In this document: piece by piece, positions 1-11,871 of the stretch
Layout: the number at the start of each line of letters is the position of its first letter
Position numbering within the stretch: position 1 is the stretch's first letter
Assembly (NCBI RefSeq): GCF_025519785.1
Contig: NZ_JAOPKZ010000012.1
Span: forward strand, 36,469 to 100,468
DNA: 64,000 bases
Reading direction: 5' to 3'
From: Staphylococcus marylandisciuri
GTDB taxonomy: Bacteria > Bacillota > Bacilli > Staphylococcales > Staphylococcaceae
Made by a program: the position numbers and the translations under genes
The notes under the pieces: model-generated
Databases searched by the model: none
Told to the model about the DNA's origin: nothing
Seen by the model: only the letters and a program-made list of their open reading frames with translations

Positions 1-579
<579 letters not shown>

Positions 580-603
580 CTATGTCACTCCTTCTTCTAT
601 AAA

Positions 604-1143
604 TTAATTCACTCTAATAAATTGCTTTTCTAAATTTCTTAGGTCATTTTGAACACTTGCATCCATTACTTTAGTGTTAACTGTAGCTCTAATACCGCCT
701 ATAAGAGAAGGGTTAACTTTATTTGTAACGATGAGGTGATCTAAATGAGTCTGTTGTTTAATGACTTCTGATAAGCGTTCGATTTCATCTTCAGATAATT
801 CATAAACTGACTCAATTACTGCAAAATCTTGATTTTTATGTTGGTTATATAAAGCTTGAAATGCTTCAAATACATCTGATATATAACTTAGATGACGGTT
901 GTCAGCTAAAATGTAAAGCATATTCTTAATGTATACATTAACTGCTCCGTAGACATCTGAGACGAAACTACGTCGTTGTTGTACATCTTTAGCAGGATCT
1001 TCATCTAAATCTCTTAGTGCATTTATATAAGGCACTGTAGCTTCATGGATAACAGAGAATTCTTCGTAGAGATCGTCAAGCAGACGGTATCCAGTCGCTA
1101 CATCAAATAAGGCTTTAGCATATTTCTGAGGTATTTTCGCCAT
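604..1143 (-). CDS. atpH: ATP synthase F1 subunit delta
   Basis: Delta (OSCP-like) subunit, which ties the alpha3beta3 head to the peripheral b stalk. The product is 179 residues, the usual length, with the N-terminal helical bundle (KYAKALFDVA) and the conserved C-terminal 'NPSLIGGI' stretch near residues 143-150. Its ATG overlaps the atpF stop codon by one base (TAATG arrangement), a standard translational coupling within the atp operon. Confidence 0.97.
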   Translation of the reverse strand: MAKIPQKYAKALFDVATGYRLLDDLYEEFSVIHEATVPYINALRDLDEDPAKDVQQRRSFVSDVYGAVNVYIKNMLYILADNRHLSYISDVFEAFQALYNQHKNQDFAVIESVYELSEDEIERLSEVIKQQTHLDHLIVTNKVNPSLIGGIRATVNTKVMDASVQNDLRNLEKQFIRVN

Positions 1144-1664
1144 TATTTATCCCCTGCCTCTTTAATATACTTTTCAACTAGTGCTTTTTGATCTTGTTCA
1201 GATATTTCCTTATGAAGCACTTTAGAAGCTATAAGTACTGACAATTCAGAGACCTGATTGTTTATATCTGCTAATGCACGCTCTTTTTCACTATTAATTT
1301 CATTTTGTGCAGTTTCTATCATGCCGTTAGCACGAACGTTAGCTTCATGAATGATCTCTTCTTGTTGCTTACGCGCTTGGACTTTTGCATCCTCAATAAT
1401 TTTATGCACTTCTGCTTGAGTTTCTTTTAAAGTTTGTTCATTTTTCTCTTCTAATTGCTTAGCACGCGCTTTGGCTTCTTCAGCATCATCGATATCTTTA
1501 TTGATATCTCGTTCACGCTGATCCATGACTTCTTTCAATGGACCCCAAGCAAATTTCTTAAGTAAGAGAAGCAGTATTATAAAAGTAAGTAGAGTTACAG
1601 CAACTGTCCCCCACTGTGGAACATTCGCTGCCCCAGCTACAAAGTTGTTAGTAATCGCCGTCAC
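1143..1664 (-). CDS. atpF: ATP synthase F0 subunit b
   Basis: Peripheral stalk b subunit of 173 residues. One N-terminal membrane segment (about residues 18-38) is followed by LKKFAWGPL and a long charged coiled coil rich in Glu, Lys and Ala up to the C-terminus, the typical b-subunit architecture. The first 15 or so residues are short and polar as in other staphylococci. It lies between atpE and atpH in the standard order atpB-atpE-atpF-atpH-atpA on the minus strand. Confidence 0.97.
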   Translation of the reverse strand: MTAITNNFVAGAANVPQWGTVAVTLLTFIILLLLLKKFAWGPLKEVMDQRERDINKDIDDAEEAKARAKQLEEKNEQTLKETQAEVHKIIEDAKVQARKQQEEIIHEANVRANGMIETAQNEINSEKERALADINNQVSELSVLIASKVLHKEISEQDQKALVEKYIKEAGDK

Positions 1665-1761
1665 TTCCCCAGTACACTCCTTTCATTCGTATTAGCCGTA
1701 ATGCAATTAAACAAAAATGAATGGCGAAAGTCGATTGACTTCGCCTGTACAGTAAATGTAA

Positions 1762-1992
<231 letters not shown>

Positions 1993-2010
1993 TTATAAAT
2001 AAAATTCTTA

Positions 2011-3113
<1,103 letters not shown>

Positions 3114-3273
3114 TTTTTGAAGCCTCTTTCCTCTCGAAAAAATCCGTATTGAAAACCGTTCCACTCACATAGTTTTAATAATAATATAGGGGGAAAAATG
3201 TGTCAATTCCATTATAATTTTTCTCTTTATCAAAAATTAATAGTCATTAATTTGTCACATCTCCCCACTATTT

Positions 3274-4407
3274 CTATGAGGAAAATGGGCGCGGTTTTGA
3301 ATTTGTCAATCCAAAGTAGTACTTAATATGACCAACAATTCTTGAAGAAGCAAGTCCATCGCCGTAAGGGTTATTAGCTTTTGCCATCGATTGATAGGCA
3401 TCTTCATGATCAATAAGCTTGCTTAACTCTTCTACTATATAATTTTTGGCAGTTCCTACTATTTTTAGCGTGCCAGCTTCAACCCCTTCAGGTCTTTCAG
3501 TGGTATCTCTTAATACAAGTACCGGTTTTCCTAAGGAAGGCATTTCTTCTTGGACTCCGCCAGAATCTGTTAATATCAAGTAGGCTTGATTTGCAAAGTT
3601 ATGGAAATCAGCTACCTCTAGCGGTTCTATGAGTTCAATACGTTCATGATGAGACAAATAGTGCTGCGCTAATTCTCTCACCTTAGGATTTTTATGTACA
3701 GGGTAAACAATAGTGATATCTTTATACTGATCTGCTATTTCTCTTACAGCTTCAAAGATATTTGCCATGGGTTCTCCGATATTCTCTCTACGATGCGCCG
3801 TGAGTAGAATAACCTTTTGCCCCGAATGTTTCGTGATGACTTCGGACTGATAGTTATCGCTAAGTGTATAATTCATAGCATCAATGGCCGTATTACCTGT
3901 AATGACGATGCTCTCTTTAGGCTTATTCTCTTCTACCAGATTCTCCGCAGCCTTCTGCGTTGGCGCAAAGTTAATATCAGCCATTACTCCAACCATTTGT
4001 CGATTCATCTCCTCAGGAAATGGCGAGTGTTTATCCCATGTTCTCAGCCCTGCTTCTACATGTCCTATTGGTATCTCTTTATAGAGTGCTGCTAAACTGC
4101 CCGCAAAGGTAGACATCGTGTCTCCATGGACCAACACCATATCTGGTTGCGCTTCATCGAATACTTTATCGAGTTGTGATAGTATGTTTGCAGTTATTTC
4201 TGATAATGATTGGTTAGGTTTCATGATGTTTAAATCATAGTCCGGCGTGAGTTTAAAGGTTTGCAAGACAGAATCTAGCATCTCTCGATGTTGTGCAGTA
4301 ACCACAACGATAGGATCGAGCTCTTCGTCATTTTTTAATGCGCGAATAAGTGGTGCCATTTTCACCGCTTCAGGACGTGTACCAAATACAGTCATTATCC
4401 TCTTCAT
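3274..4407 (-). CDS. mnaA: UDP-N-acetylglucosamine 2-epimerase (non-hydrolysing)
   Basis: Interconverts UDP-GlcNAc and UDP-ManNAc, supplying ManNAc for the wall teichoic acid linkage unit. About 377 residues of the WecB/MnaA family: N-terminal 'TVFGTRPEAVKMAPL', the 'HVEAGLRTWD' motif and the C-terminal 'LTDSGGVQEEMPSLGKPVLVLR' nucleotide-binding stretch are all present. Start chosen at the ATG at 4407 because AGGAG lies 8 bases upstream; a GTG nine bases earlier overlaps that ribosome site. It sits 20 bases downstream of upp and is probably co-transcribed with it. Confidence 0.95.
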   Translation of the reverse strand: MKRIMTVFGTRPEAVKMAPLIRALKNDEELDPIVVVTAQHREMLDSVLQTFKLTPDYDLNIMKPNQSLSEITANILSQLDKVFDEAQPDMVLVHGDTMSTFAGSLAALYKEIPIGHVEAGLRTWDKHSPFPEEMNRQMVGVMADINFAPTQKAAENLVEENKPKESIVITGNTAIDAMNYTLSDNYQSEVITKHSGQKVILLTAHRRENIGEPMANIFEAVREIADQYKDITIVYPVHKNPKVRELAQHYLSHHERIELIEPLEVADFHNFANQAYLILTDSGGVQEEMPSLGKPVLVLRDTTERPEGVEAGTLKIVGTAKNYIVEELSKLIDHEDAYQSMAKANNPYGDGLASSRIVGHIKYYFGLTNSKPRPFSS

Positions 4408-4427
4408 TCTTGCCACTCCTAAGCTAT

Positions 4428-5057
4428 CTATTTAGTTCCAAACAATCTGTCCCCAGCATCTCCAAGACCGGGAATAATATAGGCATTGTCATCTAGTTTC
4501 TCGTCAAGAGCGGCTATGAAAATGTTGACATCGTCATGTGCTTCTTTAAGTTTATTCACACCCTCTGGGGCCGCTATGAGGCACATGAAGCGTATATGCT
4601 TCGCACCTCTCTTTTTAAGAGAGTTAATCGCCTCGATTGCGGATGAACCTGTAGCTAACATAGGATCGACCACAATAATTTCTCTCTCTTCGATATCTTG
4701 AGGCAATTTGACGAAATATTCTACCGCTTCTAACGTCTCTGGATCACGATATAGTCCGACGTGCCCGACACGTGCTGCAGGAACTAAATTGAGAATACCT
4801 TGTGTCATTCCTAAGCCTGCTCGAAGGATAGGTACAAAGGCAAGTTTCTTTCCAGATAAGCGCTTGGCTTTAGCTTTCGTTACCGGCGTGTTAATCTCAA
4901 CCTCTTGTAACTCTAAATCTCGCGTGACTTCGTAAGCCATAAGCATGCCCACTTCATCTACAAGCTCTCTAAATTCTTTTGTACCTGTACGTGAATCGCG
5001 AATATAGCTTAGTTTATGTTGAATAAGTGGATGATCAAATACGTGAACGTTGCCCAT
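4428..5057 (-). CDS. upp: Uracil phosphoribosyltransferase
   Basis: Salvage enzyme making UMP from uracil and PRPP. 209 residues, the family length. The PRPP-binding loop '[16 protein letters not shown]' lies at about residues 128-143, and the C-terminal '[17 protein letters not shown]' is typical. It sits between glyA and mnaA, as usual near the atp operon in Firmicutes. I see no PyrR-type attenuator in the 18 bases separating it from glyA, so it probably reads from an upstream promoter. Confidence 0.97.
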   Translation of the reverse strand: MGNVHVFDHPLIQHKLSYIRDSRTGTKEFRELVDEVGMLMAYEVTRDLELQEVEINTPVTKAKAKRLSGKKLAFVPILRAGLGMTQGILNLVPAARVGHVGLYRDPETLEAVEYFVKLPQDIEEREIIVVDPMLATGSSAIEAINSLKKRGAKHIRFMCLIAAPEGVNKLKEAHDDVNIFIAALDEKLDDNAYIIPGLGDAGDRLFGTK

Positions 5058-5075
5058 TATTTCTTTCCTCCGTTA

Positions 5076-6314
5076 TTAATTATATAAAGGGTATTGAGCT
5101 GTTAAAGTTCGCACTCTTTCTTTCCCTTCTTGTAGCACTTCAGCATTGTCATGGTCTTTTAACACATAACTTATAATTCGACCTACTTCTCTAAATGCAT
5201 CTTCATCAAAGCCTCTAGTCGTTGCAGCTGGCGTACCTAGTCTTAAACCACTTGTGACGAAGGCTTTTTCCTGGTCAAAAGGAATAGTGTTCTTATTGCA
5301 AGTAATACCAATTTCATCTAACACTTCTTCTGCTTGCTTACCTGTGAGACCAAGTGAGCCCTTAATATCAACACATACAAGATGGTTATCTGTACCTTTC
5401 GAAACGATACGACAGCCTTCATCTTGTAGTGTCTCCGCCAAGGCTTGAGCATTCTTAATAACTTGTTGTTGATAAGCTTTAAATTCAGGTTGCAGTGCCT
5501 CGCCTAAAGCAACGGCCTTCGCTGCAATCACATGTTCAAGAGGACCACCTTGAATACCAGGGAAGATAGTTTTGTTAATTTCTTTCTTGTATTCTTCTTT
5601 GCATAGTATCATACCACCGCGAGGACCTCTTAATGTTTTATGCGTGGTTGTAGTAACAAAGTCAGCATACTCAACGGGGTTTGAATGCAGTCCCGCAGCA
5701 ACTAGGCCAGCGATATGCGCCATATCAACCATCAGTTTTGCTCCAACTTCATCAGCTATTTCTTTAAATCTCTTGAAATCAATTTCTCGAGAATAAGCTG
5801 ATGCACCTGCTACTATGAGTTTCGGTTGATGTTGTTTAGCAATTTTCAACACTTCATCGTAATCGATGCGTTCTGTTTCTTTATCAACACCATACTCTAC
5901 AAAATTATAGAATTGCCCACTAAAGTTTACTGGCGCTCCATGTGTCAAATGACCACCTTGACTCAGATTCATACCTAATACAGTATCTCCATGTTCTAAA
6001 GCAACAAGATAAACAGCCATATTAGCTTGAGAGCCTGAGTGAGGTTGGACATTGACATGTTCAGCACCGAACAATTTTTTAGCTCGATCGATAGCTAACT
6101 GTTCGGAGACATCAACATAGCCACAACCTCCATAATATCTACGACCAGGATAGCCTTCAGCATACTTATTCGTTAATACAGAACCCTGTGCTTCCATTAC
6201 CGCTTCAGATACAAAGTTCTCAGAAGCAATCAATTCAATATTGTTATTTTGTCGATTAAATTCATTTTGAATCACATCGTAGATTTCCTTGTCTTGTTCT
6301 TTGATAAATGACAT
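5076..6314 (-). CDS. glyA: Serine hydroxymethyltransferase
   Basis: PLP enzyme converting serine and tetrahydrofolate into glycine and methylene-tetrahydrofolate, the main one-carbon source. 412 residues with no indels. The PLP lysine is in '[14 protein letters not shown]' near residue 228, and N-terminal '[15 protein letters not shown]' is intact. It lies 20 bases downstream of the YwlG-like gene, suggesting one transcript ywlG-glyA-upp. Confidence 0.98.
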   Translation of the reverse strand: MSFIKEQDKEIYDVIQNEFNRQNNNIELIASENFVSEAVMEAQGSVLTNKYAEGYPGRRYYGGCGYVDVSEQLAIDRAKKLFGAEHVNVQPHSGSQANMAVYLVALEHGDTVLGMNLSQGGHLTHGAPVNFSGQFYNFVEYGVDKETERIDYDEVLKIAKQHQPKLIVAGASAYSREIDFKRFKEIADEVGAKLMVDMAHIAGLVAAGLHSNPVEYADFVTTTTHKTLRGPRGGMILCKEEYKKEINKTIFPGIQGGPLEHVIAAKAVALGEALQPEFKAYQQQVIKNAQALAETLQDEGCRIVSKGTDNHLVCVDIKGSLGLTGKQAEEVLDEIGITCNKNTIPFDQEKAFVTSGLRLGTPAATTRGFDEDAFREVGRIISYVLKDHDNAEVLQEGKERVRTLTAQYPLYN

Positions 6315-6334
6315 AAGATAACCCCTTTTCTGTA

Positions 6335-6859
6335 TCAGTTATATTTTGCTCGTTCGCCACCGATTTTTTTAGGTCGAGAAGAAGCTATCGTAACTATCGC
6401 TTCACCTATTTGCTTTATAGCCGTTCTGACCGGAATTGCCACGTGTGAAATATGCATACCAATGAGCGTTTGACCTATGTCGATACCCTTCGGCACCTGA
6501 ATTCTCTCGACAACCAAAGGATCCTCCATATGTTGGTAGGCATAGGTAGCTAAACTTCCGCCAGCATGTACATCCGGTACAACCGTCACCTCTTCCATAG
6601 TAAGAGGATTGAAATCACGACGTTCTATAGTGATAGCCCGATTAATATGTTCACAACCTTGGAACACAAAGTGTACACCTGTTTCTTTTTCTATCTTCTT
6701 TAAAGCATCATAGATTTCCTTGGCAATATCCATGGAACCTACCGTTCCGATTTGGTGACCGATAACTTCGGAAGTAGAACACCCAACAATACATAACTCA
6801 TCAGCATTAAAAAAGCTTTGAGATTTTAAATCTTCTAAGAGTAAATCTAATGTTTTCAT
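6335..6859 (-). CDS. YwlG/TIGR01440 family protein of unknown function
   Basis: 174-residue cytosolic protein of the conserved YwlG (TIGR01440) family, found next to glyA in bacilli and staphylococci. Visible features are '[16 protein letters not shown]' near residues 23-38, '[12 protein letters not shown]' near 79-90 and '[15 protein letters not shown]' near 103-117. No catalytic assignment is established, and I do not infer one beyond the glyA context. Confidence 0.9.
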   Translation of the reverse strand: MKTLDLLLEDLKSQSFFNADELCIVGCSTSEVIGHQIGTVGSMDIAKEIYDALKKIEKETGVHFVFQGCEHINRAITIERRDFNPLTMEEVTVVPDVHAGGSLATYAYQHMEDPLVVERIQVPKGIDIGQTLIGMHISHVAIPVRTAIKQIGEAIVTIASSRPKKIGGERAKYN

Positions 6860-7006
6860 ACTCCCACCTCAATTGTTTAAACACATTTAAATAGTAGCGA
6901 ACTTTAAAGATAAATCCGATAGCCTTAAGCTATACATCTATTATTATAACTTATTTAGACAGTGACTTATACTATTATCATAAACCTTCCCTACTTTTAT
7001 AATCGA

Positions 7007-7426
7007 TTAGTTGAGCATTACTTTGAGCTTTACAATAGCTTGTTTAAGCTGATTAAAGGTTTCAAGATAGATCTGTGAATCACCACCGATAGGATCGGCT
7101 ATTTCTCCATTGATATTTACGAACTCGTTCAAAGTATAAACATTCGCTTTACCACTATAGTTATTCAGAATCAGCTGTTTATGTGCTGCTGTCATAGTAA
7201 AGATATAATCCGCTTCCAAATCAGATTGCTGTAGTGGCTGCGCAAACGTAGGTATGGGTAAACCCATCTGCTCAAGAAGCGATTTGCTATGATGTGAGAT
7301 AGGGTCACCCTCCATAGCAAACAATCCTCTAGATTCGATACGATGCTCAGGTAGATAATATGAACCTAAACTTTCTGCCATCGGACTTCTACATGTATTG
7401 CCTGTACAAACAAATATTATTCTCAT
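7007..7426 (-). CDS. Low-molecular-weight protein-tyrosine/arginine phosphatase
   Basis: 139-residue LMW-PTP fold phosphatase. The P-loop CX5R appears at the very N-terminus as 'VCTGNTCRSPMAES', and the catalytic-acid loop is 'IADPIGGD' near residues 110-117. The location next to the sua5/tsaC gene matches YwlE (protein-arginine phosphatase) of Bacillus and PtpB of S. aureus. The start overlaps the preceding gene by four bases (ATGA), so translation is coupled. Substrate, phosphoarginine or phosphotyrosine, cannot be decided from sequence by eye. Confidence 0.92.
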   Translation of the reverse strand: MRIIFVCTGNTCRSPMAESLGSYYLPEHRIESRGLFAMEGDPISHHSKSLLEQMGLPIPTFAQPLQQSDLEADYIFTMTAAHKQLILNNYSGKANVYTLNEFVNINGEIADPIGGDSQIYLETFNQLKQAIVKLKVMLN

Positions 7427-8454
7427 AAATGATCACCTGTGACTATATCGTAGTTAGCAGCTTTCAACAGTCGATTCATAAATGCTTCTGCTGCTATTTC
7501 TTTATCGAAACCATAAACATAAGCGCGGTAGTAATTATCATTAGTATCTAGGTGATGTAATATTTGATACAAACGCTGATTTGCTGTTTTAATATCAGTT
7601 TCATCTTCGCACAAACTGATAAAATGACTCGATTCAGGAAGATAATCACGCAGAGAATCAGGCACTGCGAAAACTACATCTGACCACTTTTCAGCGTCTT
7701 TAACTTTACGATTAAGTTGCGTTATTACCGTGACAGGAGTATCTGGAGCATAATGTTTATATTTCATCCCCGGTGCAATAGGTTGACCGTTCTTCATTTG
7801 ACTTTCTCCTCTAATACTGTTCGGTATGATAGCTTCAATCATAGTGCGAGTAATCGCTCCCGGGCGGGCTATATAATAAGGGAAACTCGTACAATCTAAC
7901 ACCGTGCTCTCTAAACCCTCTTCACTTCGATCGCCGTTAACTATACCTTCCACGCGACCATTGAGATCTTCATAGGCATGTTCAAATTGCGTCGGTGAAG
8001 GACGTCCACTCAAATTAGCGCTTGGTGCAGCAATGGGCAAGTCAACATGCTCTAAGATTCTTCTTCCGACATTATGGCTAGGCATACGAACCGCGATAGA
8101 ATCCAATCCCCCTGATACTCGCTCACATAGATAGCCTTTTTGAAGTGGTAAAATAAATGAAATAGGACCAGGCCAAAATGCCTCCATTAATCTCTCGACC
8201 TTTTCAGGAAGGTTTGAAACGATATCCTTTAATTGCTTTGTGTTATGAATATGTACTATGAGCGGGTTATCAGATGGGCGTCCCTTTGCCTCGTATATTT
8301 TTTGGGTCGCCACATCACTTAGCGCATTGCCCCCTAATCCATATACTGTTTCTGTAGGAATAACTATTAAACCATCCTCCTGCAGAATAGATTTAATCTC
8401 TTCTAATTCTTGAGGGGCGATTTGCTCTCTCATGTCCCAAATTCGAGTATCCAT
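7423..8454 (-). CDS. L-threonylcarbamoyladenylate synthase (Sua5 type)
   Basis: Makes threonylcarbamoyl-AMP, the precursor of the t6A37 modification on ANN-reading tRNAs. At 343 residues it is the long Sua5 form: an N-terminal YrdC domain ('VIPTETVYGLGGNA', 'AKGRPSDNPLIVHI', 'PSANLSGRPSPT') plus a C-terminal Sua5 domain starting near residue 220 with linker 'PIAPGMKYKHYAPD'. Codirectional with prmC and overlapping the phosphatase gene. Confidence 0.95.
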   Translation of the reverse strand: MDTRIWDMREQIAPQELEEIKSILQEDGLIVIPTETVYGLGGNALSDVATQKIYEAKGRPSDNPLIVHIHNTKQLKDIVSNLPEKVERLMEAFWPGPISFILPLQKGYLCERVSGGLDSIAVRMPSHNVGRRILEHVDLPIAAPSANLSGRPSPTQFEHAYEDLNGRVEGIVNGDRSEEGLESTVLDCTSFPYYIARPGAITRTMIEAIIPNSIRGESQMKNGQPIAPGMKYKHYAPDTPVTVITQLNRKVKDAEKWSDVVFAVPDSLRDYLPESSHFISLCEDETDIKTANQRLYQILHHLDTNDNYYRAYVYGFDKEIAAEAFMNRLLKAANYDIVTGDHL

Positions 8455-8526
8455 TTCGCTACCTCCTTTCTATATTCACTGTAAAATTTGATACTATCGA
8501 TTAACATGATAGTGATCCATACCAAA

Positions 8527-9375
8527 CTATTCGCCATACCATCGAAAAGAAAGTATTCTAGGATTTCCATTAATATCCTGTTGCACTTCAGCTTGAATGC
8601 CAGGGTACATCGCTTCAATATACGCTTTAAGTAGTTCTCCTTGTCGATAACCTATTTCAAATGTCACTACTGCATTGGCATTGAGCACATATGGCAAGTC
8701 TTTGATAATCCTTTTATAAATAGCTAATCCTTCTTGCTCTGCAAATAATGCACTGTGAGGCTCAAAGCGATATACTGACTTATCCATTACACCTATTTCT
8801 CCCTTACCTATGTAAGGTGGATTTGAAATTAAGCCATCTACTTTAATACCTCGTTCTATTAAGGGCTTTAACGCGTCCCCTTTAAACAATTTAAAGCTTG
8901 TTTGATGGTGGTGCGCATTTTCTTCTGCTACTTTAAGAGCTGCGTCAGAAATATCAGTAGCTATAACCTCTAAAGAAGGTAAAGCTTTTTTTAGCGTCAC
9001 TGGTATGACACCGCTTCCTGTACCCACATCTACGACAAGGTCCTCTTCTTCTAACTGCTGTAGAAAGTACATCGTCACCTCTTCTGTTTCAGCTCTAGGT
9101 ATTAAACAATCTGGTGTTACCTTAAATCGCTCACCGTAAAACATTTGAAAGCCAACGATATACTGTATAGGCTCACCTGCTAATAGTCTGCGTAGCGCTT
9201 CGCTGAATTTATCTTCGTCTTCAAGTGACATCTCTTGTCGACCATTTAACACAAGATCTAGACGGGACCAATTGAATAAATCAAGAAAGAGCCACTCAAC
9301 TCGAGTGGCTTCAATTCCTTCTATTTCTGCTTGACGTTTAGCACGCTCAATTACGTCGTTATAACTCGCCATCAT
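8527..9375 (-). CDS. prmC: Release factor glutamine N5-methyltransferase
   Basis: SAM-dependent enzyme that methylates the GGQ glutamine of release factors RF1 and RF2. 282 residues: N-terminal helical substrate domain, then the Rossmann methyltransferase with '[15 protein letters not shown]' (SAM loop, about residues 115-129) and the catalytic '[11 protein letters not shown]' near 184-194. It overlaps the end of prfA, its substrate gene, by 17 bases, the conserved arrangement. The start may be either of two adjacent ATGs. Confidence 0.97.
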   Translation of the reverse strand: MMASYNDVIERAKRQAEIEGIEATRVEWLFLDLFNWSRLDLVLNGRQEMSLEDEDKFSEALRRLLAGEPIQYIVGFQMFYGERFKVTPDCLIPRAETEEVTMYFLQQLEEEDLVVDVGTGSGVIPVTLKKALPSLEVIATDISDAALKVAEENAHHHQTSFKLFKGDALKPLIERGIKVDGLISNPPYIGKGEIGVMDKSVYRFEPHSALFAEQEGLAIYKRIIKDLPYVLNANAVVTFEIGYRQGELLKAYIEAMYPGIQAEVQQDINGNPRILSFRWYGE

Positions 9376-10438
9376 TTAACGCTTTCAATTTGTCAGTTTG
9401 TTCTGAAACAGTGAGTGCATCGATAATTTCGTCTAGTTTCCCTTCCATAATTTGGTCTAGCTTCTGAATAGTTAAACCTATACGGTGGTCTGTCACACGA
9501 TTCTGAGGATAGTTGTAAGTTCTAATTCTTTCAGATCGATCTCCCGTACCGACAGCTGATTTTCTCTCTGAAGCATATTTTTCTTCTTCTTCTTGAACTT
9601 TCATATCATAAACACGTGCCTTCAATACTTTCATCGCTTTTTCACGGTTTTTAATTTGAGATTTCTCATCTTGTGAAGTGACTACTGTACCTGTAGGAGT
9701 ATGAGTAATACGCACAGCAGAATCAGTCGTGTTAACGTGCTGTCCACCTGCGCCGCTTGAACGATAAGTATCTATCTTAATGTCTTCATTACGTATTTCT
9801 ACCTCAACGTCTTCCGCTTCAGGTAAGACAGCAACGGTAGCTGTAGAAGTGTGAATACGGCCGCCCGACTCTGTTTCAGGAACTCGTTGTACACGATGAG
9901 CACCGTTTTCATATTTAAGCTTAGAATAAGCACCTTGACCTTGAATCATAAAGCTTACTTCTTTATAACCACCATGGTCACTCGCATTCATTTCTACAAC
10001 ATCCGTTTTATATCCTAAAGTCTCACTGTAGCGAGAATACATGCGTAATAGATCACCAGCGAAAATGGCCGCTTCATCTCCACCTGCCGCTGCACGTATC
10101 TCTACAATAACGTTCTTATCATCGTTAGGATCTTTAGGAATGAGTAAGAACTTCAGTTCTTCCTCTAGCTCAGGAACACGCCCTTTAAGCTCGTTAGCTT
10201 CTTCTTTCAACATATCTACTTCGTCTTTATCTTTAGTCTCTTTAAGCATGTCGTCAATATCAGCTAAATCCTCTTTAACTTGTTTATAGTCACGATAAAC
10301 ATCTACAGTTTTTTGCAAATCTGCTTGTTCCTTAGAATAAGAACGAAGTTTTTCAGAATCATTGACTACTTCAGGATCACTAAGTAATTCATTGAGTTGT
10401 TCATATCTCTCTTCAACAATATCTAATTGATCAAACAC
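9359..10438 (-). CDS. prfA: Peptide chain release factor 1
   Basis: Class I release factor reading UAA and UAG. 359 residues. The catalytic GGQ motif is in '[17 protein letters not shown]' near residue 235, and the codon-reading PxT region and domain 1 coiled region (Glu/Lys rich, residues 1-100) are intact. It begins directly after the tdk stop codon and is followed with overlap by prmC, which modifies its GGQ glutamine. Confidence 0.98.
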   Translation of the reverse strand: MFDQLDIVEERYEQLNELLSDPEVVNDSEKLRSYSKEQADLQKTVDVYRDYKQVKEDLADIDDMLKETKDKDEVDMLKEEANELKGRVPELEEELKFLLIPKDPNDDKNVIVEIRAAAGGDEAAIFAGDLLRMYSRYSETLGYKTDVVEMNASDHGGYKEVSFMIQGQGAYSKLKYENGAHRVQRVPETESGGRIHTSTATVAVLPEAEDVEVEIRNEDIKIDTYRSSGAGGQHVNTTDSAVRITHTPTGTVVTSQDEKSQIKNREKAMKVLKARVYDMKVQEEEEKYASERKSAVGTGDRSERIRTYNYPQNRVTDHRIGLTIQKLDQIMEGKLDEIIDALTVSEQTDKLKALNDGEL

Positions 10439-11038
10439 TTATTCTTCCTCCTTATCTTTGTCACTAGGTGCAACAATATGATGGGCGCGACAACGAGGCT
10501 CATAGCTCTCATTAGCTCCTACTAAGATGACTGGATCGTCTGCTTTAGCAGGTTGTCCATCTATTAAGCGTTGTGTTCTACTTGATGAAGCACCACATAT
10601 TGCACAGACAGCCTGTAATTTAGTAACAATTTCACTAACGGCCAATAATTTAGGCATAGGCTCGAAAGGCTGACCACGAAAGTCCATATCTAATCCAGCT
10701 GTTACAACTCTATGTCCTCTTTCTGCTAGCTGTTCAGCTATATGTACAATTTCACTATCAAAGAACTGAACTTCATCTATTCCAATTACGTCTACTTGGG
10801 ACAAATCATATTTAAGTATTTCAGCTGCTGTCGATATATTAATCGCCTCAATCGCATTACCATTATGAGAAACAATCTTGTCTTTTTCATAGCGATCATC
10901 TATGGCGGGCTTGAAAACGATGACTTTTTGTTTCGCATATAAACCACGACGTAAACGACGTATGAGTTCTTCAGATTTTCCACTAAACATGCTTCCGGTA
11001 ATACACTCTATCCAACCAGAGTGATAAGTTTCATACAT
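10439..11038 (-). CDS. tdk: Thymidine kinase
   Basis: Phosphorylates thymidine to dTMP. 199 residues from the start MYETYHSGW, which I prefer over an upstream in-frame ATG (11065) because it matches the family N-terminus just before the P-loop '[11 protein letters not shown]'. The DE-x-Q motif '[10 protein letters not shown]' and the structural zinc cysteines ('CAICGASS' and a later 'RCRAHH') are present. First gene of the tdk-prfA-prmC-sua5-ptp block. Confidence 0.97.
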   Translation of the reverse strand: MYETYHSGWIECITGSMFSGKSEELIRRLRRGLYAKQKVIVFKPAIDDRYEKDKIVSHNGNAIEAINISTAAEILKYDLSQVDVIGIDEVQFFDSEIVHIAEQLAERGHRVVTAGLDMDFRGQPFEPMPKLLAVSEIVTKLQAVCAICGASSSRTQRLIDGQPAKADDPVILVGANESYEPRCRAHHIVAPSDKDKEEE

Positions 11039-11189
11039 GATGTGATCCACCTTTTTTAAAAACATAATCGTCTCATTATATCATATTTTATAATTTAGAT
11101 TTACCTTTAAAATACTTTTTTTTCTTCATTATGTATGAGTAGTGGGAACGCTACGATCGTCGAGCATCATCTTTCGCGTATTAGAAAAA

Positions 11190-11353
11190 GGGAGCGGGAC
11201 AGAAATCTAATTTGAATAAAAAGATTTCGTAGTCCCGCCCCGGCAAGGAGGACTAGAATTGAAAAAGCTTGATACAAGCGCATTTTCAAATCAGCCATCT
11301 ACTGCCAAGATGCTGAAAGAGGCTGAGACATTACATTATGTCCCAGCCTCTTT
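11190..11353 (+). repeat. Composite intergenic repeat, modules A+B+C
   Basis: Begins with module A (GGGAGCGGGACAGAAATC ... GATTTCGTAGTCCCG), continues into module B (GGCA..., containing GCTTGATACAAGC and ending ...TACTGCC) and ends with module C (GAGACATTACATTATGTC, then CAGCCTC). All three modules recur elsewhere in the window in the same order. It fills most of the 325-base gap between tdk and rpmE2. Module C is itself a hairpin and may terminate transcription. Confidence 0.9.
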
Positions 11354-11363
11354 AAATAAATAA

Positions 11364-11621
11364 TTAAGAATTGTTTGATTTGAAACCAAATTTCTTGTTG
11401 AAACGTTCCACACGACCGTCTGCTGCAGCGAATTTTTGACGACCAGTGTAGAATGGATGAGAATCAGAAGATACGTCTAAACGAATAACTGGGTATTCAT
11501 TGCCATCTTCCCATTTCATCGTTTCTGAAGATGTTTTAGTTGAACCACTTAAGAATTTGTAATCAGTTGTAGTATCTAAAAAGATAACTTTGTGGTATTC
11601 CGGATGAATTCCTTGTTTCAT
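11364..11621 (-). CDS. rpmE2: 50S ribosomal protein L31 type B (zinc-independent)
   Basis: 85-residue L31 paralogue of the cysteine-free, type B class: no Cys is present, so the CxxC zinc site of type A L31 is missing. The family signatures '[12 protein letters not shown]' and '[14 protein letters not shown]' are clear. Such C-minus paralogues replace zinc-binding L31 when zinc is scarce, but in staphylococci this is often the only L31, and the position next to rho is conserved. A strong AAGGAG ribosome site precedes the ATG. Confidence 0.96.
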   Translation of the reverse strand: MKQGIHPEYHKVIFLDTTTDYKFLSGSTKTSSETMKWEDGNEYPVIRLDVSSDSHPFYTGRQKFAAADGRVERFNKKFGFKSNNS

Positions 11622-11710
11622 TATTTTCAGCTCCTTTGCCCTGAACCATCTGGAACAGAGTTATTTGTGAGTTTTACTCAATACTAAGTCATTATAAGTG
11701 TTACACTCTT

Positions 11711-11752
11711 AAAACGCAACCCCCCTAACTAACTTTGAGGTGCGCTTAAAGA
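11711..11752 (-). terminator. Possible hairpin terminator after rho / leader of rpmE2
   Basis: On the minus strand, CTTTAAGCGCACCTC can pair imperfectly (G-U pairs and mismatches) with GGGGTTGCGTTTTAAG about 12 bases later. It lies in the 250-base rho-rpmE2 gap. The T-run is short, so it could instead be part of a structured rpmE2 leader. Weak call made by eye. Confidence 0.35.
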
Positions 11753-11871
11753 GTCAAGGTAGGAGTATCGACAGTAAACATTCCCCTTGGACATCTAACG
11801 TTGTCACTCGAGATCTCAAGCCGCTTGGTCTAATGAACGATAGCATTAAACGCTTTACAAATTTTACTTAG

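Noticed and set aside
8430..8618. 62-residue minus-strand ORF between prmC and sua5
   Set aside because: Overlaps the 3' end of prmC out of frame and the start of sua5; no family resemblance.
11622..11871. Known ribosomal-protein leader motif for L31
   Set aside because: A possible stem exists but I could not match any established L31 leader consensus by eye.
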